Shown: positions 23,554 through 32,374 of the stretch, one piece after another
Position numbering within the stretch: position 1 is the first letter of the stretch
Layout of the letters: every line of letters begins with the position of its first letter
Assembly: GCF_030065545.1 (NCBI RefSeq)
Contig: NZ_JASJNC010000002.1
Coordinates: 1-64,000 of the forward strand
Direction of reading: 5' to 3'
DNA: 64,000 bases
From: Marinicella marina
GTDB lineage: Bacteria; Pseudomonadota; Gammaproteobacteria; Xanthomonadales; Marinicellaceae
Notes under the pieces: generated by a model
What the model was told of the DNA's origin: nothing
The model's input: the letters and a program-made list of their open reading frames with translations, nothing else
Databases searched by the model: none
Made by a program: the position numbers and the translations under genes

Positions 23554-24027
23554 TCACTGGGCTTTCTGTTGCAACAAAACCGCACCTGCTTGTTGCTCGC
23601 CTAATTCGTCATTGGGGTTGTAAAGCGGGCAGGCTTTGAGTGATAAACAGCCACAGCCAATGCAGCTGCTTAAGTGGTCCCGCAGGGCCGAGAGTTGTTG
23701 AATTTTTTGGTTCAGTTCATCATTCCATTGTTTAGATAGTTTTTGCCAATCACCTTTATCAGGGGCATGTTTGGTGGGCAGAAAAGACATCGCTTGTTTG
23801 ATGTTTTTTAAACTGATGCCCACTTGTTGTGCCGCTTTTATCACCGCAATGCGCCGCAACACATCTTTGGTATAGCGCCTTTGGTTTCCCGCATTTCTAA
23901 CCGAGTGAATCAAGTCTTTCTCTTCATAGAAATGCAAAGTTGCCACACTTACCCCGCTGCGTTTGGCGACATCGCCAACAGCCAGATTGGCTGGTTTGAT
24001 TTTCCTTGTTTTTACTTTCTTTGTCAT
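23554..24027 (-). CDS. soxR: Redox-sensing MerR-family activator SoxR
   Basis: 157 residues. The N-terminal MerR helix-turn-helix (LAVGDVAKRSGVSVATLHFYEEKDLI, NQRRYTKDVLRRIAVIK) and a C-terminal iron-sulfur cluster: C122-x2-C125-x-C127-x5-C133 in CIGCGCLSLKACPLYNP, the exact SoxR spacing. Start at 24027; the longer reading runs into the promoter. SoxR activates promoters with over-long spacers when its [2Fe-2S] cluster is oxidised by redox-cycling compounds. Divergent from the VOC genes it probably controls. Confidence 0.95.
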   Translation of the reverse strand: MTKKVKTRKIKPANLAVGDVAKRSGVSVATLHFYEEKDLIHSVRNAGNQRRYTKDVLRRIAVIKAAQQVGISLKNIKQAMSFLPTKHAPDKGDWQKLSKQWNDELNQKIQQLSALRDHLSSCIGCGCLSLKACPLYNPNDELGEQQAGAVLLQQKAQ

Positions 24028-24032
24028 GGTGC

Positions 24033-24063
24033 TTGACCTCAAGTTAACCTGAGGTTTTATTAT
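24033..24063 (+). promoter_or_regulatory. SoxR box and promoter with 19-bp spacer
   Basis: CCTCAAGTTAACCTGAGG (24037-24054) differs by one base from the classic soxS operator. It lies between TTGACC (-35, 24033-24038) and TATTAT (-10, 24058-24063), a 19-bp spacer as used by MerR-type activators. It points at the VOC gene starting at 24106, with soxR on the other side. Confidence 0.9.
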
Positions 24064-24105
24064 CGGTGCATGAATTGAAATAAGCAATCACACAGGAGTA
24101 AAAAT

Positions 24106-24519
24106 ATGGTTCGTTTAGAGCACGTCAACTTGGTTGGCAAAAACATCGAAAAGTCATTGGCTTTTTATCAAGCGGCATTTCCTCATTGGAAAATCAGGGC
24201 AGAAGGCGGCGGCCAATGGTACGGTAAATCACGACGTTGGGTGCACTTTGGTGATGATTATCAGTACCTGGCAATCAGCGATTTTGGTGAGGGTGAAAAC
24301 CGTGATTTGAGTGGTCACAGTGTGGGCTTGGCGCACATCGCTTTTGCGGTGGATAACTTAGAAGCTTTGATACATCGATTGGTTGCTGCGGGTTATGCTG
24401 TGCACAAACCTGGCGCTGATGCTGACTTTAGAAAAAACATTTACTTCCTTGATGCCGATGGATTTGAAGTTGAATTCACCGAGTACGCCTCTGATTTACC
24501 TGACCAACGCAACGCATAG
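24106..24519 (+). CDS. VOC-family protein, predicted SoxR target
   Basis: 137 residues. LEHVNLVGKNIEKSLAFYQAAFPHW opens the first VOC module, and YFLDADGFEVEFTEY ends the second. A strong CAGGAG site precedes the ATG. Placed immediately behind the SoxR promoter, it probably protects against redox-active compounds or handles oxidised metabolites; the exact chemistry is unknown. Confidence 0.85.
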   Translation: MVRLEHVNLVGKNIEKSLAFYQAAFPHWKIRAEGGGQWYGKSRRWVHFGDDYQYLAISDFGEGENRDLSGHSVGLAHIAFAVDNLEALIHRLVAAGYAVHKPGADADFRKNIYFLDADGFEVEFTEYASDLPDQRNA

Positions 24520-24528
24520 GAGTACGCT

Positions 24529-24954
24529 ATGGATTTGAACCAAATCACCTTACATTCAACCCATGTCAACCGCGCACTCAACTTTTATCAAAAACTGGGT
24601 TTAGTGCTGATTGTTGATGCCGCCCCTCGCTATGTGCGCTTGGCTTGTCCGGTGGGCACAAGTACCTTCTCAATCAGCCACTGTGATGAGGCTCCAAGCA
24701 GTTCAACCACGGTTTACTTTGAAGTCAATGATGTCGACAGAACATGTGCCACACTCAAGCACAAAGGCATCCAGTTCACCGCAGCAGCCACCGATCAAAA
24801 GTGGCTGTGGCGAGAAGCTGAATTGTATGATCCTGACGGGCACCGCTTAGTCATCTATACAGCCGGTAATAACCGTCAATTCCCACCTTGGCGGGTTAAG
24901 CAAAACAAATGGTTTGAGGGCTTGGCAACAAGTCGGGTGAATTGGATGAAATAG
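24529..24954 (+). CDS. VOC-family protein, second gene of the SoxR unit
   Basis: 141 residues. ITLHSTHVNRALNFYQKLGLVLIV and AELYDPDGHRLVIYTAG are typical VOC blocks. Only 9 bp after the previous gene with TAGGAG upstream, so cotranscribed. Related in fold but not closely in sequence to its neighbour. Confidence 0.85.
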   Translation: MDLNQITLHSTHVNRALNFYQKLGLVLIVDAAPRYVRLACPVGTSTFSISHCDEAPSSSTTVYFEVNDVDRTCATLKHKGIQFTAAATDQKWLWREAELYDPDGHRLVIYTAGNNRQFPPWRVKQNKWFEGLATSRVNWMK

Positions 24955-25094
24955 AGCAAGTTGTAGAGGCTACAGTTTGCTGAATTGAGAACCATTCGGC
25001 AGACTGAAAGACAGTTTGTGACTATAATCACTCATGGTGTTTACGAAGGCCCCAAACTTTGCTTATTGGGTCGATGGGTTATAAAGGTGGGGTG

Positions 25095-26942
25095 ATGTCA
25101 GTCAACTTTAGTAAAATGAGGGTTTTGAATACAGGTAAGCGTATGGGTTGTTGGCTGTATGTGCTGCTATGGGCTGCGTTGTTTTTGAACACAAAAACTG
25201 TTGTGGCTAATATCCAGTTAAGTGCATTGGAGTCGTGTACCCACACCGTACGGTCTGAAGATTTTGAGTTGGCGGCAGTCATCTGTCAACAACAGCTCAT
25301 TCAAGCCGAGCAAGCCAATGACCAACAATTGGCCCTGCACTTGATTATTGCTTTGGTGGATACCTACCGACAAGCCGAAAAAGGTGACTTGTATCAACAG
25401 TTTTTACTGCGTGCTGAGAGCCATCCTATGCTGCCTTTGGCACCTGAGTCACGCTATAAATTGTTACGCATGAAAGCCATTGAGCTACACCACCAGAAAT
25501 CCTTTGTGGCATCAGAGCAGTTATTCACCGACGCACTGAGGTTAGCCATTGACATGAATGACAGCGGTAAAATTTCAGACAGCAACATTGATTTGGGCAT
25601 ATCGGCCTCGGCGCAAGAAAATTACAAAAAAGCCTTAAGCCATTACCGCACCAGTTTAGATTTGACCCGTGAACAAAATGATTGGTATGCCATCGGCTTG
25701 TCACTTAAAAGTGTGGCCAATGTTTATGTCAAGTTGGAGGAGTATGATGCTGCCATTCGCTTTTTGAATGAAGCGTTGGCTGCCTATCAAGCCTACACCC
25801 AAACAACGGATTTTGATCAGCGGGTGTTTAATCGCATGCACAGTGTATACGAAGGTTTGATGGAGGTTCATCGCATGGTGAATGATGAGACCACAGCGAC
25901 TCATTACCAGAGCTTAATGGCGCAGAACGGAAAAAATACCGTCAATGACCATGACCGTGCCAATGCCTTGATCACTGAAGCCAAGCAACACAACGAGTTA
26001 GAGCGCCACGATTTGGCGGTGGAAAAGTTATTGGAGGCCAAACACCTGTATCATCACAGTGGCGTCGAACAGCCGCTGGAGATACTGCAATTGCTGGCAG
26101 AGTCGTATGCCCAATTGAAACAACAGCAACTGGCATTAAGTTATGCACATCAAGTTGAGCATAACCTAGAAAACACGCCAAATGGTTCGCTCATAATCAG
26201 TCAAAATCAACTGCTGTTGAGCCAGCTGTACACCGATGAAGATGTCACCAAAGCTTTGTACTACACCCAGCAATACAACCAATCCCGAGAAGCTTTTTTG
26301 CGCAACAAGTACAACAGCGACTTAAAAACCATCCAACATCAAATTGAGCTGGAGAAAAACCACAACAAATTGATGCGCAGTGAAGTGGAAAACCTGCAAC
26401 AAAAAGCCCAAATCCAAACACTGAACAACCGCTATTTGTGGTCGCTTTTGGTGCTGCTGTTATTGGGTACTTGGGTGGTTTATCTGATGATTAAAAAACG
26501 CCGGCAACAGGCTGCATTGACTGCCACCATCAATTACCACAAAAACCAATTGGCGGTGTTGTCCTTGTCGAGTCAGCCAGCAGTCAGCGATGAGCACAGT
26601 GAATTGACCCAAGAACAAATCAATGAGGCATTGGTCAGGCTGATGATTGATGCCACCGAACTGTGGTTAAAAACCACTGGGGAAACGCTGTTGGAGTTAG
26701 CTGATCGAAGTAAAGTATGGACCATAACCAACGACAATGGCACCCTCAGGACCAGGTCATTGGATCGCTATCTGTCGATGCAGAAAATGCCAGCCAAGCC
26801 ACGTTGGCGGAATGTGGTGAGGACCGGGCATTTTGTTCTGGCTGAGCCCGCTTTAAACGAAACAGAGCGGGCACAGTTGAATCAAAAACTGGAAGCTTTG
26901 ATGCAGATGATCAAAGACTTTTATGGCACCTCAGTCAAATAA
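25095..26942 (+). CDS. Exported TPR protein with transmembrane helix and cytosolic C-terminal domain
   Basis: 615 residues. A hydrophobic N-terminal signal (WLYVLLWAALFLNTKTVVA), TPR-like helices (~residues 45-400), a coiled segment, a transmembrane helix (YLWSLLVLLLLGTWVVYLMI) and a basic KKRRQQ stop-transfer. A ~130-residue C-terminal domain follows, with ATELWLKTTGETLLELADRSKVW, LRTRSLDRYL and KPRWRNVVRTGHFVL. The layout looks like a periplasmic sensor with a cytosolic output domain, but that domain is not one I can name. ATG 25095 is preferred over a TTG at 25059. Confidence 0.7.
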   Translation: MSVNFSKMRVLNTGKRMGCWLYVLLWAALFLNTKTVVANIQLSALESCTHTVRSEDFELAAVICQQQLIQAEQANDQQLALHLIIALVDTYRQAEKGDLYQQFLLRAESHPMLPLAPESRYKLLRMKAIELHHQKSFVASEQLFTDALRLAIDMNDSGKISDSNIDLGISASAQENYKKALSHYRTSLDLTREQNDWYAIGLSLKSVANVYVKLEEYDAAIRFLNEALAAYQAYTQTTDFDQRVFNRMHSVYEGLMEVHRMVNDETTATHYQSLMAQNGKNTVNDHDRANALITEAKQHNELERHDLAVEKLLEAKHLYHHSGVEQPLEILQLLAESYAQLKQQQLALSYAHQVEHNLENTPNGSLIISQNQLLLSQLYTDEDVTKALYYTQQYNQSREAFLRNKYNSDLKTIQHQIELEKNHNKLMRSEVENLQQKAQIQTLNNRYLWSLLVLLLLGTWVVYLMIKKRRQQAALTATINYHKNQLAVLSLSSQPAVSDEHSELTQEQINEALVRLMIDATELWLKTTGETLLELADRSKVWTITNDNGTLRTRSLDRYLSMQKMPAKPRWRNVVRTGHFVLAEPALNETERAQLNQKLEALMQMIKDFYGTSVK

Positions 26943-26950
26943 GCTAAAAC

Positions 26951-27496
26951 CTATTCAACCGCCAATGCCACACAATCAAATTGAATGCCTTGGGCCAAGG
27001 CATAATGGTAGTGGTGTGATAAAGCTGGTGTGTTATCGAAACCGGCAAATGTGCCTGGGCCGGTGAATTGAGGCACCACTGAGGCGCCGTAGCTGGCACA
27101 TATGTCATTGGCTAAATTCAAAGCCATTTTAAAATCATCAATGTGTACATGTGGGAACTCGTCCTTACAGCGGTCCTGCGCATCATTATCAGGCCGACCA
27201 CTGAGTTCACAAACCTGGCGGTGTGCTGGTAAGTTTTGTTTGTTGTAAGGTGGGTGATTGATGAACTTATATTGTCTCTGATCCTCGCCGCGTGGCACTG
27301 CCAACAAGCGGTATTCAGGTAAAAAATACCCATTCCAAATTTCAGTCCCTGATAAATCATAACTGGCCACCCATGTGGCGCCTGAGGTGTTGGCCAAATC
27401 ATGAGCCATTACCGAACTCATCGGTAATGAAAAAGCCAAGGTTAAAGCCAATAAAGTCGGTTTGATAATCGGTGTAAAAAGCGCTTTGGTTTGCAT
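26951..27496 (-). CDS. Exported protein of unknown function
   Basis: 181 residues with a signal peptide (LLALTLAFSLPMSSVMA) starting at ATG 27496. The mature part begins with HDLANTSGATWVASYDLSGTEIW and contains four Cys. Not recognised. It shares a ~380-bp divergent promoter region with the 27874 gene, which carries repeated GGAACAAAT words. Confidence 0.6.
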   Translation of the reverse strand: MQTKALFTPIIKPTLLALTLAFSLPMSSVMAHDLANTSGATWVASYDLSGTEIWNGYFLPEYRLLAVPRGEDQRQYKFINHPPYNKQNLPAHRQVCELSGRPDNDAQDRCKDEFPHVHIDDFKMALNLANDICASYGASVVPQFTGPGTFAGFDNTPALSHHYHYALAQGIQFDCVALAVE

Positions 27497-27570
27497 GTTG
27501 TTTCTCGGAATTATGAATTGTTTTAATTCTAAGTGTTGGTGTTGCTTGGTGGTGGTCATTGGCCACAAAA

Positions 27571-27712
27571 TTTTGGAACAAATTGGAAAAATGTGACGTA
27601 AGTCATTGTTCTGTAATGAATACTTAAAAGGTCATAAAAAGTGCTCTTGGCATTGTAGCAAAGGGTGTTGTGACTGGCAGTTTTATCTTTGGAACAAATT
27701 GGAACAAATAGA
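27571..27712. repeat. Repeated TTTGGAACAAATTGGAA motif in a divergent promoter region
   Basis: The 17-bp word is present at 27572-27588 and again at 27688-27704, where it continues into another GGAACAAAT copy (27701-27709). Spacing between the two is 116 bp. Both genes read away from this region and encode exported proteins, so an operator role is plausible. Confidence 0.4.
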
Positions 27713-27873
27713 AATGAACCATTTTGTGCCGGTAATTGACTGGGTTTTTACTGTCTCGTGGCACAAACTGGGTCGGGTCAACTGCTGTGTCTCATTGGGA
27801 CGCTGCGGTGCGAAAAATGGGGGTACTTGCCCTGAAATGTATTGCTTTAAACAATTTTCGAGAGGAGATAAAC

Positions 27874-28422
27874 ATGAAAAAATTCAACTTAAAAAAATCC
27901 ATCACCGCTGCACTGGTGATCACCGGCTTATCAGCATCGTTGGCGCACGCAGTGCCATGGTGTCATCAAGGTACCATTGTACAAATCGCTGATGTCAATT
28001 GGGGCGAATCAAGCATCATCGCCAATTACCCCGGCAGCATACCAGCTGACATCCCACCATGGGTCACAGGTAATGTAGACATGCACATCACATTCATGGC
28101 TACCCATACGTATGCCAGTGGTTTCGCCGGCGGCGGCGGTGGTTTTGGTGGCTACAGTGTGCCGGGCTCTGGTCAGGTCAAAGTATACGCCTATGCGCCT
28201 TATAACTACATCACCGCTCCCAGTCTTTACAGCACCGCACAGGGGGTGCAATTCAAACTGAAAAAATGCTACACCATTCCACCCATGGTGGCAGTTAAAG
28301 AATTACGTGAGTTAGAACTCCCATGGAGTCCAGGCGGACAAGACAATCCAGTATCTGTCAGACCACTTGAGCGCTTGCAAGAGTTGGATGCTTACTGGGA
28401 AAAAACCAGTCCTCGCCGTTAA
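27874..28422 (+). CDS. Exported protein of unknown function with Gly-rich loop
   Basis: 182 residues from ATG 27874, preceded by GAGAGGAGATAAAC. Signal peptide MKKFNLKKSITAALVITGLSASLAHA. The mature part has SGFAGGGGGFGGYSVPGSGQ and several Cys. No known family. Ends before a terminator-like hairpin that separates it from the next exported-protein gene. Confidence 0.65.
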   Translation: MKKFNLKKSITAALVITGLSASLAHAVPWCHQGTIVQIADVNWGESSIIANYPGSIPADIPPWVTGNVDMHITFMATHTYASGFAGGGGGFGGYSVPGSGQVKVYAYAPYNYITAPSLYSTAQGVQFKLKKCYTIPPMVAVKELRELELPWSPGGQDNPVSVRPLERLQELDAYWEKTSPRR

Positions 28423-28440
28423 TTCATCATTAAAACCAAC

Positions 28441-28469
28441 TCGCCCAAAGTCAGGCTTTGGGCGATTTT
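28441..28469 (+). terminator. Intergenic intrinsic terminator or attenuator
   Basis: TCGCCCAAAG pairs perfectly with CTTTGGGCGA (10 bp, 5-nt loop) and is followed by TTTT. It directly precedes the ribosome site of the next gene, so it may reduce rather than abolish readthrough. Confidence 0.75.
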
Positions 28470-28481
28470 CAGGAGCAAAAA

Positions 28482-29300
28482 ATGAAACACAAAACAATCA
28501 TGTTGTGGCTGACTGGTCTGCTGTTGTGTTGGCACTTTTCTGCCAACGCCAGTGTGCTGGCTACAGTACAAACCAATGACAACGTTAAAGTCACCTGGGA
28601 TGCACAATGCATCATTGAATGGGCCGGCGGTAAAGACAGTTGGGATGGTCACTTTTATAAAGTCAAATACCGCCGTGTGGGTGATTTATTTTGGAGCGAT
28701 CCGAAATATACCAGCGGCACCAATTACACCTATGCAAGCAGCGAATTTGAGGTTGGGGAAACTTACAAAGTTAGGGTCAGGTATTATGGCAAACGACCAG
28801 GTTGTCGGGGTATGGTCAGATCGCGTTTGTTGGGTGATGATGAGTTCACCTACCAACCCAAAGGTGTGTTGAACCCGCCGCAGGGTGACTTGAGTGAATA
28901 CGTGCGCATCAAGAGCGTTTCTTTTGGTCGCTGTATGTATCCCTATACTGCGTCTGGTTTGGCTGGTTTGCGCATGCACAACTGGGTGTGCTGGAATGAC
29001 CCCTATATGGCATTTACAGTGATTGCTACCGCAGCTCCCGATGAGGTGCGCTTACAATCTGCCACCACCGGCTTGTGTATCAAACCAATGAACAGTGTTA
29101 ATTACCACCCAGTGACCATGGGCAGTTGCGCTGCCAGTGACACCTTGTTTGATATTCAGGACATGGGCGGTGATCAATTCAGACTGCGCAATGTATCCAA
29201 TAACATGTGTTTGTATGGCAGTCCAGATGACGGTGGCTTCATCCGCCAGTTTGGTTGTTGGAATAACCCGGACATGTTGTTCGAGTTTGAGGAGTATTGA
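28482..29300 (+). CDS. Exported protein with ricin B-like lectin repeats
   Basis: 272 residues, signal peptide MKHKTIMLWLTGLLLCWHFSANA. Residues ~25-135 look like a fibronectin-III-style beta domain (VKVTWDAQC, YKVKYRRVGD, YKVRVRYYG). The C-terminal half holds a trefoil-like pattern: RCMYP, LCIKPMNS, NMCLYGSPDD with repeated WN(D/N)P motifs, as in ricin-B lectins. A carbohydrate-binding secreted protein is likely. CAGGAG precedes the ATG. Confidence 0.65.
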   Translation: MKHKTIMLWLTGLLLCWHFSANASVLATVQTNDNVKVTWDAQCIIEWAGGKDSWDGHFYKVKYRRVGDLFWSDPKYTSGTNYTYASSEFEVGETYKVRVRYYGKRPGCRGMVRSRLLGDDEFTYQPKGVLNPPQGDLSEYVRIKSVSFGRCMYPYTASGLAGLRMHNWVCWNDPYMAFTVIATAAPDEVRLQSATTGLCIKPMNSVNYHPVTMGSCAASDTLFDIQDMGGDQFRLRNVSNNMCLYGSPDDGGFIRQFGCWNNPDMLFEFEEY

Positions 29301-29317
29301 TACACTGCTTACTGATT

Positions 29318-29350
29318 GCGCCGCTGTTTGCTTTAAACAGCGGCGCTTTT
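29318..29350. terminator. Bidirectional intrinsic terminator
   Basis: GCGCCGCTGTTT (29318-29329) pairs with AAACAGCGGCGC (29335-29346), 12 bp with a 5-nt loop, followed by TTTT. It separates the lectin-like gene from the convergent DUF885-like gene. Confidence 0.85.
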
Positions 29351-29369
29351 GTGTTTGGGCTGGGTGGTC

Positions 29370-31007
29370 TTATTTTCTGGCTTCAGCCTCAACTTGATCC
29401 AAAAAGGCTGGTTTGATACCGGTCATTTCCCAAGTACCCATGGCAATTGGAACACTGCCGATGCGGTTCAGTTCATCGAAGAAATTTTTGAGTTTGAAGG
29501 CTTTGCCTTGTTCTTCATCGATTCTGGCTTTCTCAGCCATGGCATGATCGAGTAGAGCCTTGCCAGTGACATAACTGGTGCCGTATCCTGGTTGGCGCAA
29601 ATACAAATGCTGTTCAAAGATCAGCAGTTCTTTTTCAGTTTTCATCCAACCTCTTGGGGTGTAGTTCATATGAATTTCACCGGCTTTTTCCATGGTCATC
29701 TGATTGGCGTGGGCATATAAAGACCCCAAGCCTCTGGCCGCCCTTTGGGCCAACATAATGTAAACAATTTCACGACTGCGGGGGTTGTTGTCATACAAAC
29801 CTGCATGCATGAAAATTTCTTCAACTGCAGTGGCCGTACCTTCGTTGCGGCTGTCAAAGATGTTATAGAGTAAAGCACCTGTTCTTACCGCTCTGGGGTT
29901 GGGGTCGTTTTCCATGATGGCCAACTCAAACCAGTGGTAAAAGTGTGAATACAGTGGCGTGGGGTCAAAGTGGGATCCGATGTAGAAAAAATTACGGGTT
30001 GCTTCAGGCACAAAGCTGCCCAGTCTGGCATACAAGGCCGGTTTGAAATAATCAGCCACTGTGACGATTTCTTTTTCATCCAACCATTGCAGGAAATAAG
30101 CCGCTGATCGGTTGGCCAAGGCATCATATTCTTCGGCATTTTTGGCGGCCACCTGTTGCGGTAAATCGCGGTTGCGGTGCTCCTCAAGTTTCAGTGAGGA
30201 CCAAGCCCGATCGAGTTCTCTTTGTAACAGGCGAACTTCATCTTCCCAGGTCATCGGCAGCAAGTGGACGTGTTGTTGGTACCAAGTATATTGTTCAGCG
30301 CCCAAGCCGGATGGGCCAGTTTTCGAGGTACTTTGTTGTTCCAGCCACTGGGCAAATTCAGCCGTTGATTCGGTGGCTTGCTGGAGGGTATCGAGCAGTT
30401 TTTTATTACCCGTGTCTTTGAGTTTGGGAGCCAGCTCGAGCAGTACTTGGTGTTGGGCTTTGATGTCTCGTATGCCTGCCACCCACAGCTCTTTGGCATT
30501 ACCGGTTAAGTTGATCTTGCCTTGGGCATGAAAGGGCTTGATGCGACTTAAATCTTGAGTCAGACGCTGTTGTTCAGCATCACTGAGGGGGAATTCATAG
30601 GTCCATAACTCGGTCACATAATGCGGCGTGGGTCCTTCGTGTGCCGGTACATCACTTTTATAGGTCCATACTTGACTGTAGAAAGCTGGGTCGCGTTGCC
30701 AAGGCCTGAGGATGCGCTCATTGAAGTCGTAACCATTGAGCTCTGCCAGAAAAACAAACCAATCAACCTGCTGTGGAGTGGACCAGTCAGACTTGTCAAA
30801 GCTGAGTAATTGGGCTTTGAACTCAGCCCATTGTGGTCGCCGCTTGGCAAATGTTTCTTGGCGGTAATCGGGTGCCGAATTATGTAATGGTGCCAGTTCA
30901 AAAGCACGCCATTGGCTGAACAGTTTTTCAAGATCAGCAAAATTGCTGTTGGCATGACAGTTAAGCGCAAAACTGAACAACATCAAGAATAAGGATTTTT
31001 TTAGCAT
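29370..31007 (-). CDS. Exported DUF885-like protein
   Basis: 545 residues with a signal peptide (LKKSLFLMLFSFALNCHA). It has the general order of DUF885 peptidase-like proteins: helical N-terminal half, a middle YSHFYHWFELA, then an EGTATAVEEIFMHAGLYD block and RQPGYGTSYVTGKALLD near the end. The usual HExxH-type metal site of active members is not obvious, so it may be catalytically altered. Periplasmic. Confidence 0.65.
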   Translation of the reverse strand: MLKKSLFLMLFSFALNCHANSNFADLEKLFSQWRAFELAPLHNSAPDYRQETFAKRRPQWAEFKAQLLSFDKSDWSTPQQVDWFVFLAELNGYDFNERILRPWQRDPAFYSQVWTYKSDVPAHEGPTPHYVTELWTYEFPLSDAEQQRLTQDLSRIKPFHAQGKINLTGNAKELWVAGIRDIKAQHQVLLELAPKLKDTGNKKLLDTLQQATESTAEFAQWLEQQSTSKTGPSGLGAEQYTWYQQHVHLLPMTWEDEVRLLQRELDRAWSSLKLEEHRNRDLPQQVAAKNAEEYDALANRSAAYFLQWLDEKEIVTVADYFKPALYARLGSFVPEATRNFFYIGSHFDPTPLYSHFYHWFELAIMENDPNPRAVRTGALLYNIFDSRNEGTATAVEEIFMHAGLYDNNPRSREIVYIMLAQRAARGLGSLYAHANQMTMEKAGEIHMNYTPRGWMKTEKELLIFEQHLYLRQPGYGTSYVTGKALLDHAMAEKARIDEEQGKAFKLKNFFDELNRIGSVPIAMGTWEMTGIKPAFLDQVEAEARK

Positions 31008-31151
31008 CATCAGGCCTGGTTTTTAAGTTACATTAATATAGCAGAGGGAACCTTGTTATGGGCGCTTTATTGTTTTGAAGTTGATTCAAAGCTTGGGATA
31101 AACTTATTTCATAAGACCTGCTAGAATACTGTTTTTGTTTATGGAAGCGTC

Positions 31152-31475
31152 ATGAAAAATATCATTTTTATCTGTATGGGCCTTATTCTTTTAACGGCTT
31201 GTGGCAGTGAACAAGCTGCGGTTACAGAGGCACAAGAGGTCACAGAACTAACTACTGGTAATAAATTCAAAGATGCTGCAATCAAGAAAGTAATGGTTTA
31301 TAACGCTGGCATGAACCGCGACCAAGCGATGTGTGTGGTTGATGAATTAACGGCGGATGGCGTTTATGGGTTGGGTGAAATCAACCAACTGAAGTTAGAG
31401 CCGGGCCAAGCACAAGAAAACAGCCAAAAGCTCTATCAAGCCTATACTGATGCAGTGGCCAGCTGTCAGCAATAA
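31152..31475 (+). CDS. Small predicted lipoprotein
   Basis: 107 residues with a lipoprotein signal (MKNIIFICMGLILLTAC), lipobox LTAC. The mature part has two more Cys at MCVVDEL and ASCQQ, probably a disulfide. No recognised family. Confidence 0.7.
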   Translation: MKNIIFICMGLILLTACGSEQAAVTEAQEVTELTTGNKFKDAAIKKVMVYNAGMNRDQAMCVVDELTADGVYGLGEINQLKLEPGQAQENSQKLYQAYTDAVASCQQ

Positions 31476-31510
31476 CATTTTGCTGAATTGGTAGTTGACT
31501 CAGCCCTATT

Positions 31511-32059
31511 TCATTGGCCCATCATTTTTCTGAATGGCGACTTCTTGGGGAAGTGGTTCATCAAGAAATTCATTTGATCGGCAATGATGTTTTTGTTTTG
31601 CAAGAAAATGTATTCGGCATAATTTGGTGCAAAAGGTATCGCCAGTAAGCGCATGTTGGCCTGCAATGGCGTGCGGTCTGCTTTGTGGTTGTTACAGCGT
31701 TTACATGCGGTGACCACATTGGTCCATAAATCTTTACCGCCTTGTGATACCGGTGTTACATGATCACGTGATAACTGGTGGCGGTGAAACACCTGGCCAC
31801 AGTACATACACAAGTTCTGATCGCGTTTAAACAAGGTTTGGTTGTTCAATGGTGGAATGTATTGAGCCAGTTGTTTGTGGATGTGGTTGTTATAGCCTTT
31901 GGTGCCAATGATGGCAGGAATGTCAAAGTAGCTTTGATCGCCTGATAAGGCATTGATACCGCCGTGGAGGCGGGTGATGGTGGCGCCGAACTGGTATTGA
32001 ACCATGTCCAGGGCCATGAGTTTAGCGACTTGTTCGCTGTTCAGCCACTCCAGTGGCAT
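31511..32059 (-). CDS. HNH endonuclease family protein
   Basis: 182 residues as drawn. CMYCGQVF...LSRDHVTPVSQGGKDLWTNVVTACKRCNNHKADRTP is a full HNH site with two Cys pairs. N-terminal homology seems to start earlier: the same frame upstream reads TLRTDASG before MPLEWLN, and AGGAGA precedes an ATT codon at 32110, so a non-ATG start is possible. Free-standing, no mobile-element context seen. Function may be in DNA metabolism or stress. Confidence 0.8.
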   Translation of the reverse strand: MPLEWLNSEQVAKLMALDMVQYQFGATITRLHGGINALSGDQSYFDIPAIIGTKGYNNHIHKQLAQYIPPLNNQTLFKRDQNLCMYCGQVFHRHQLSRDHVTPVSQGGKDLWTNVVTACKRCNNHKADRTPLQANMRLLAIPFAPNYAEYIFLQNKNIIADQMNFLMNHFPKKSPFRKMMGQ

Positions 32060-32374
32060 GCCCGATGCATCAGTTCTGAGGGTTTGATGCGACCCAAGGT
32101 GGTTATGAATAACTAAATTCTCCTCAAGTGGTTTATATAATTACAAACCACCTCAGCATAAATTGCAAGCATTTATGAAAGCTGTCATCTAAATATCATA
32201 ACCATTTCACAGAATTTTAATAAAGTGCGCTGTTTTTTTAGAGTGCAGAGGGGGTAGATTACATTTATATTAAATTGATTGCCTATAGCGATAAATTAAT
32301 GCACTAAGGCACTCCTATTGTCTCATCTCCTGTTAACGATGCTGGGAGTAAATTCTTAAAAAGTGTAGAAAGTG

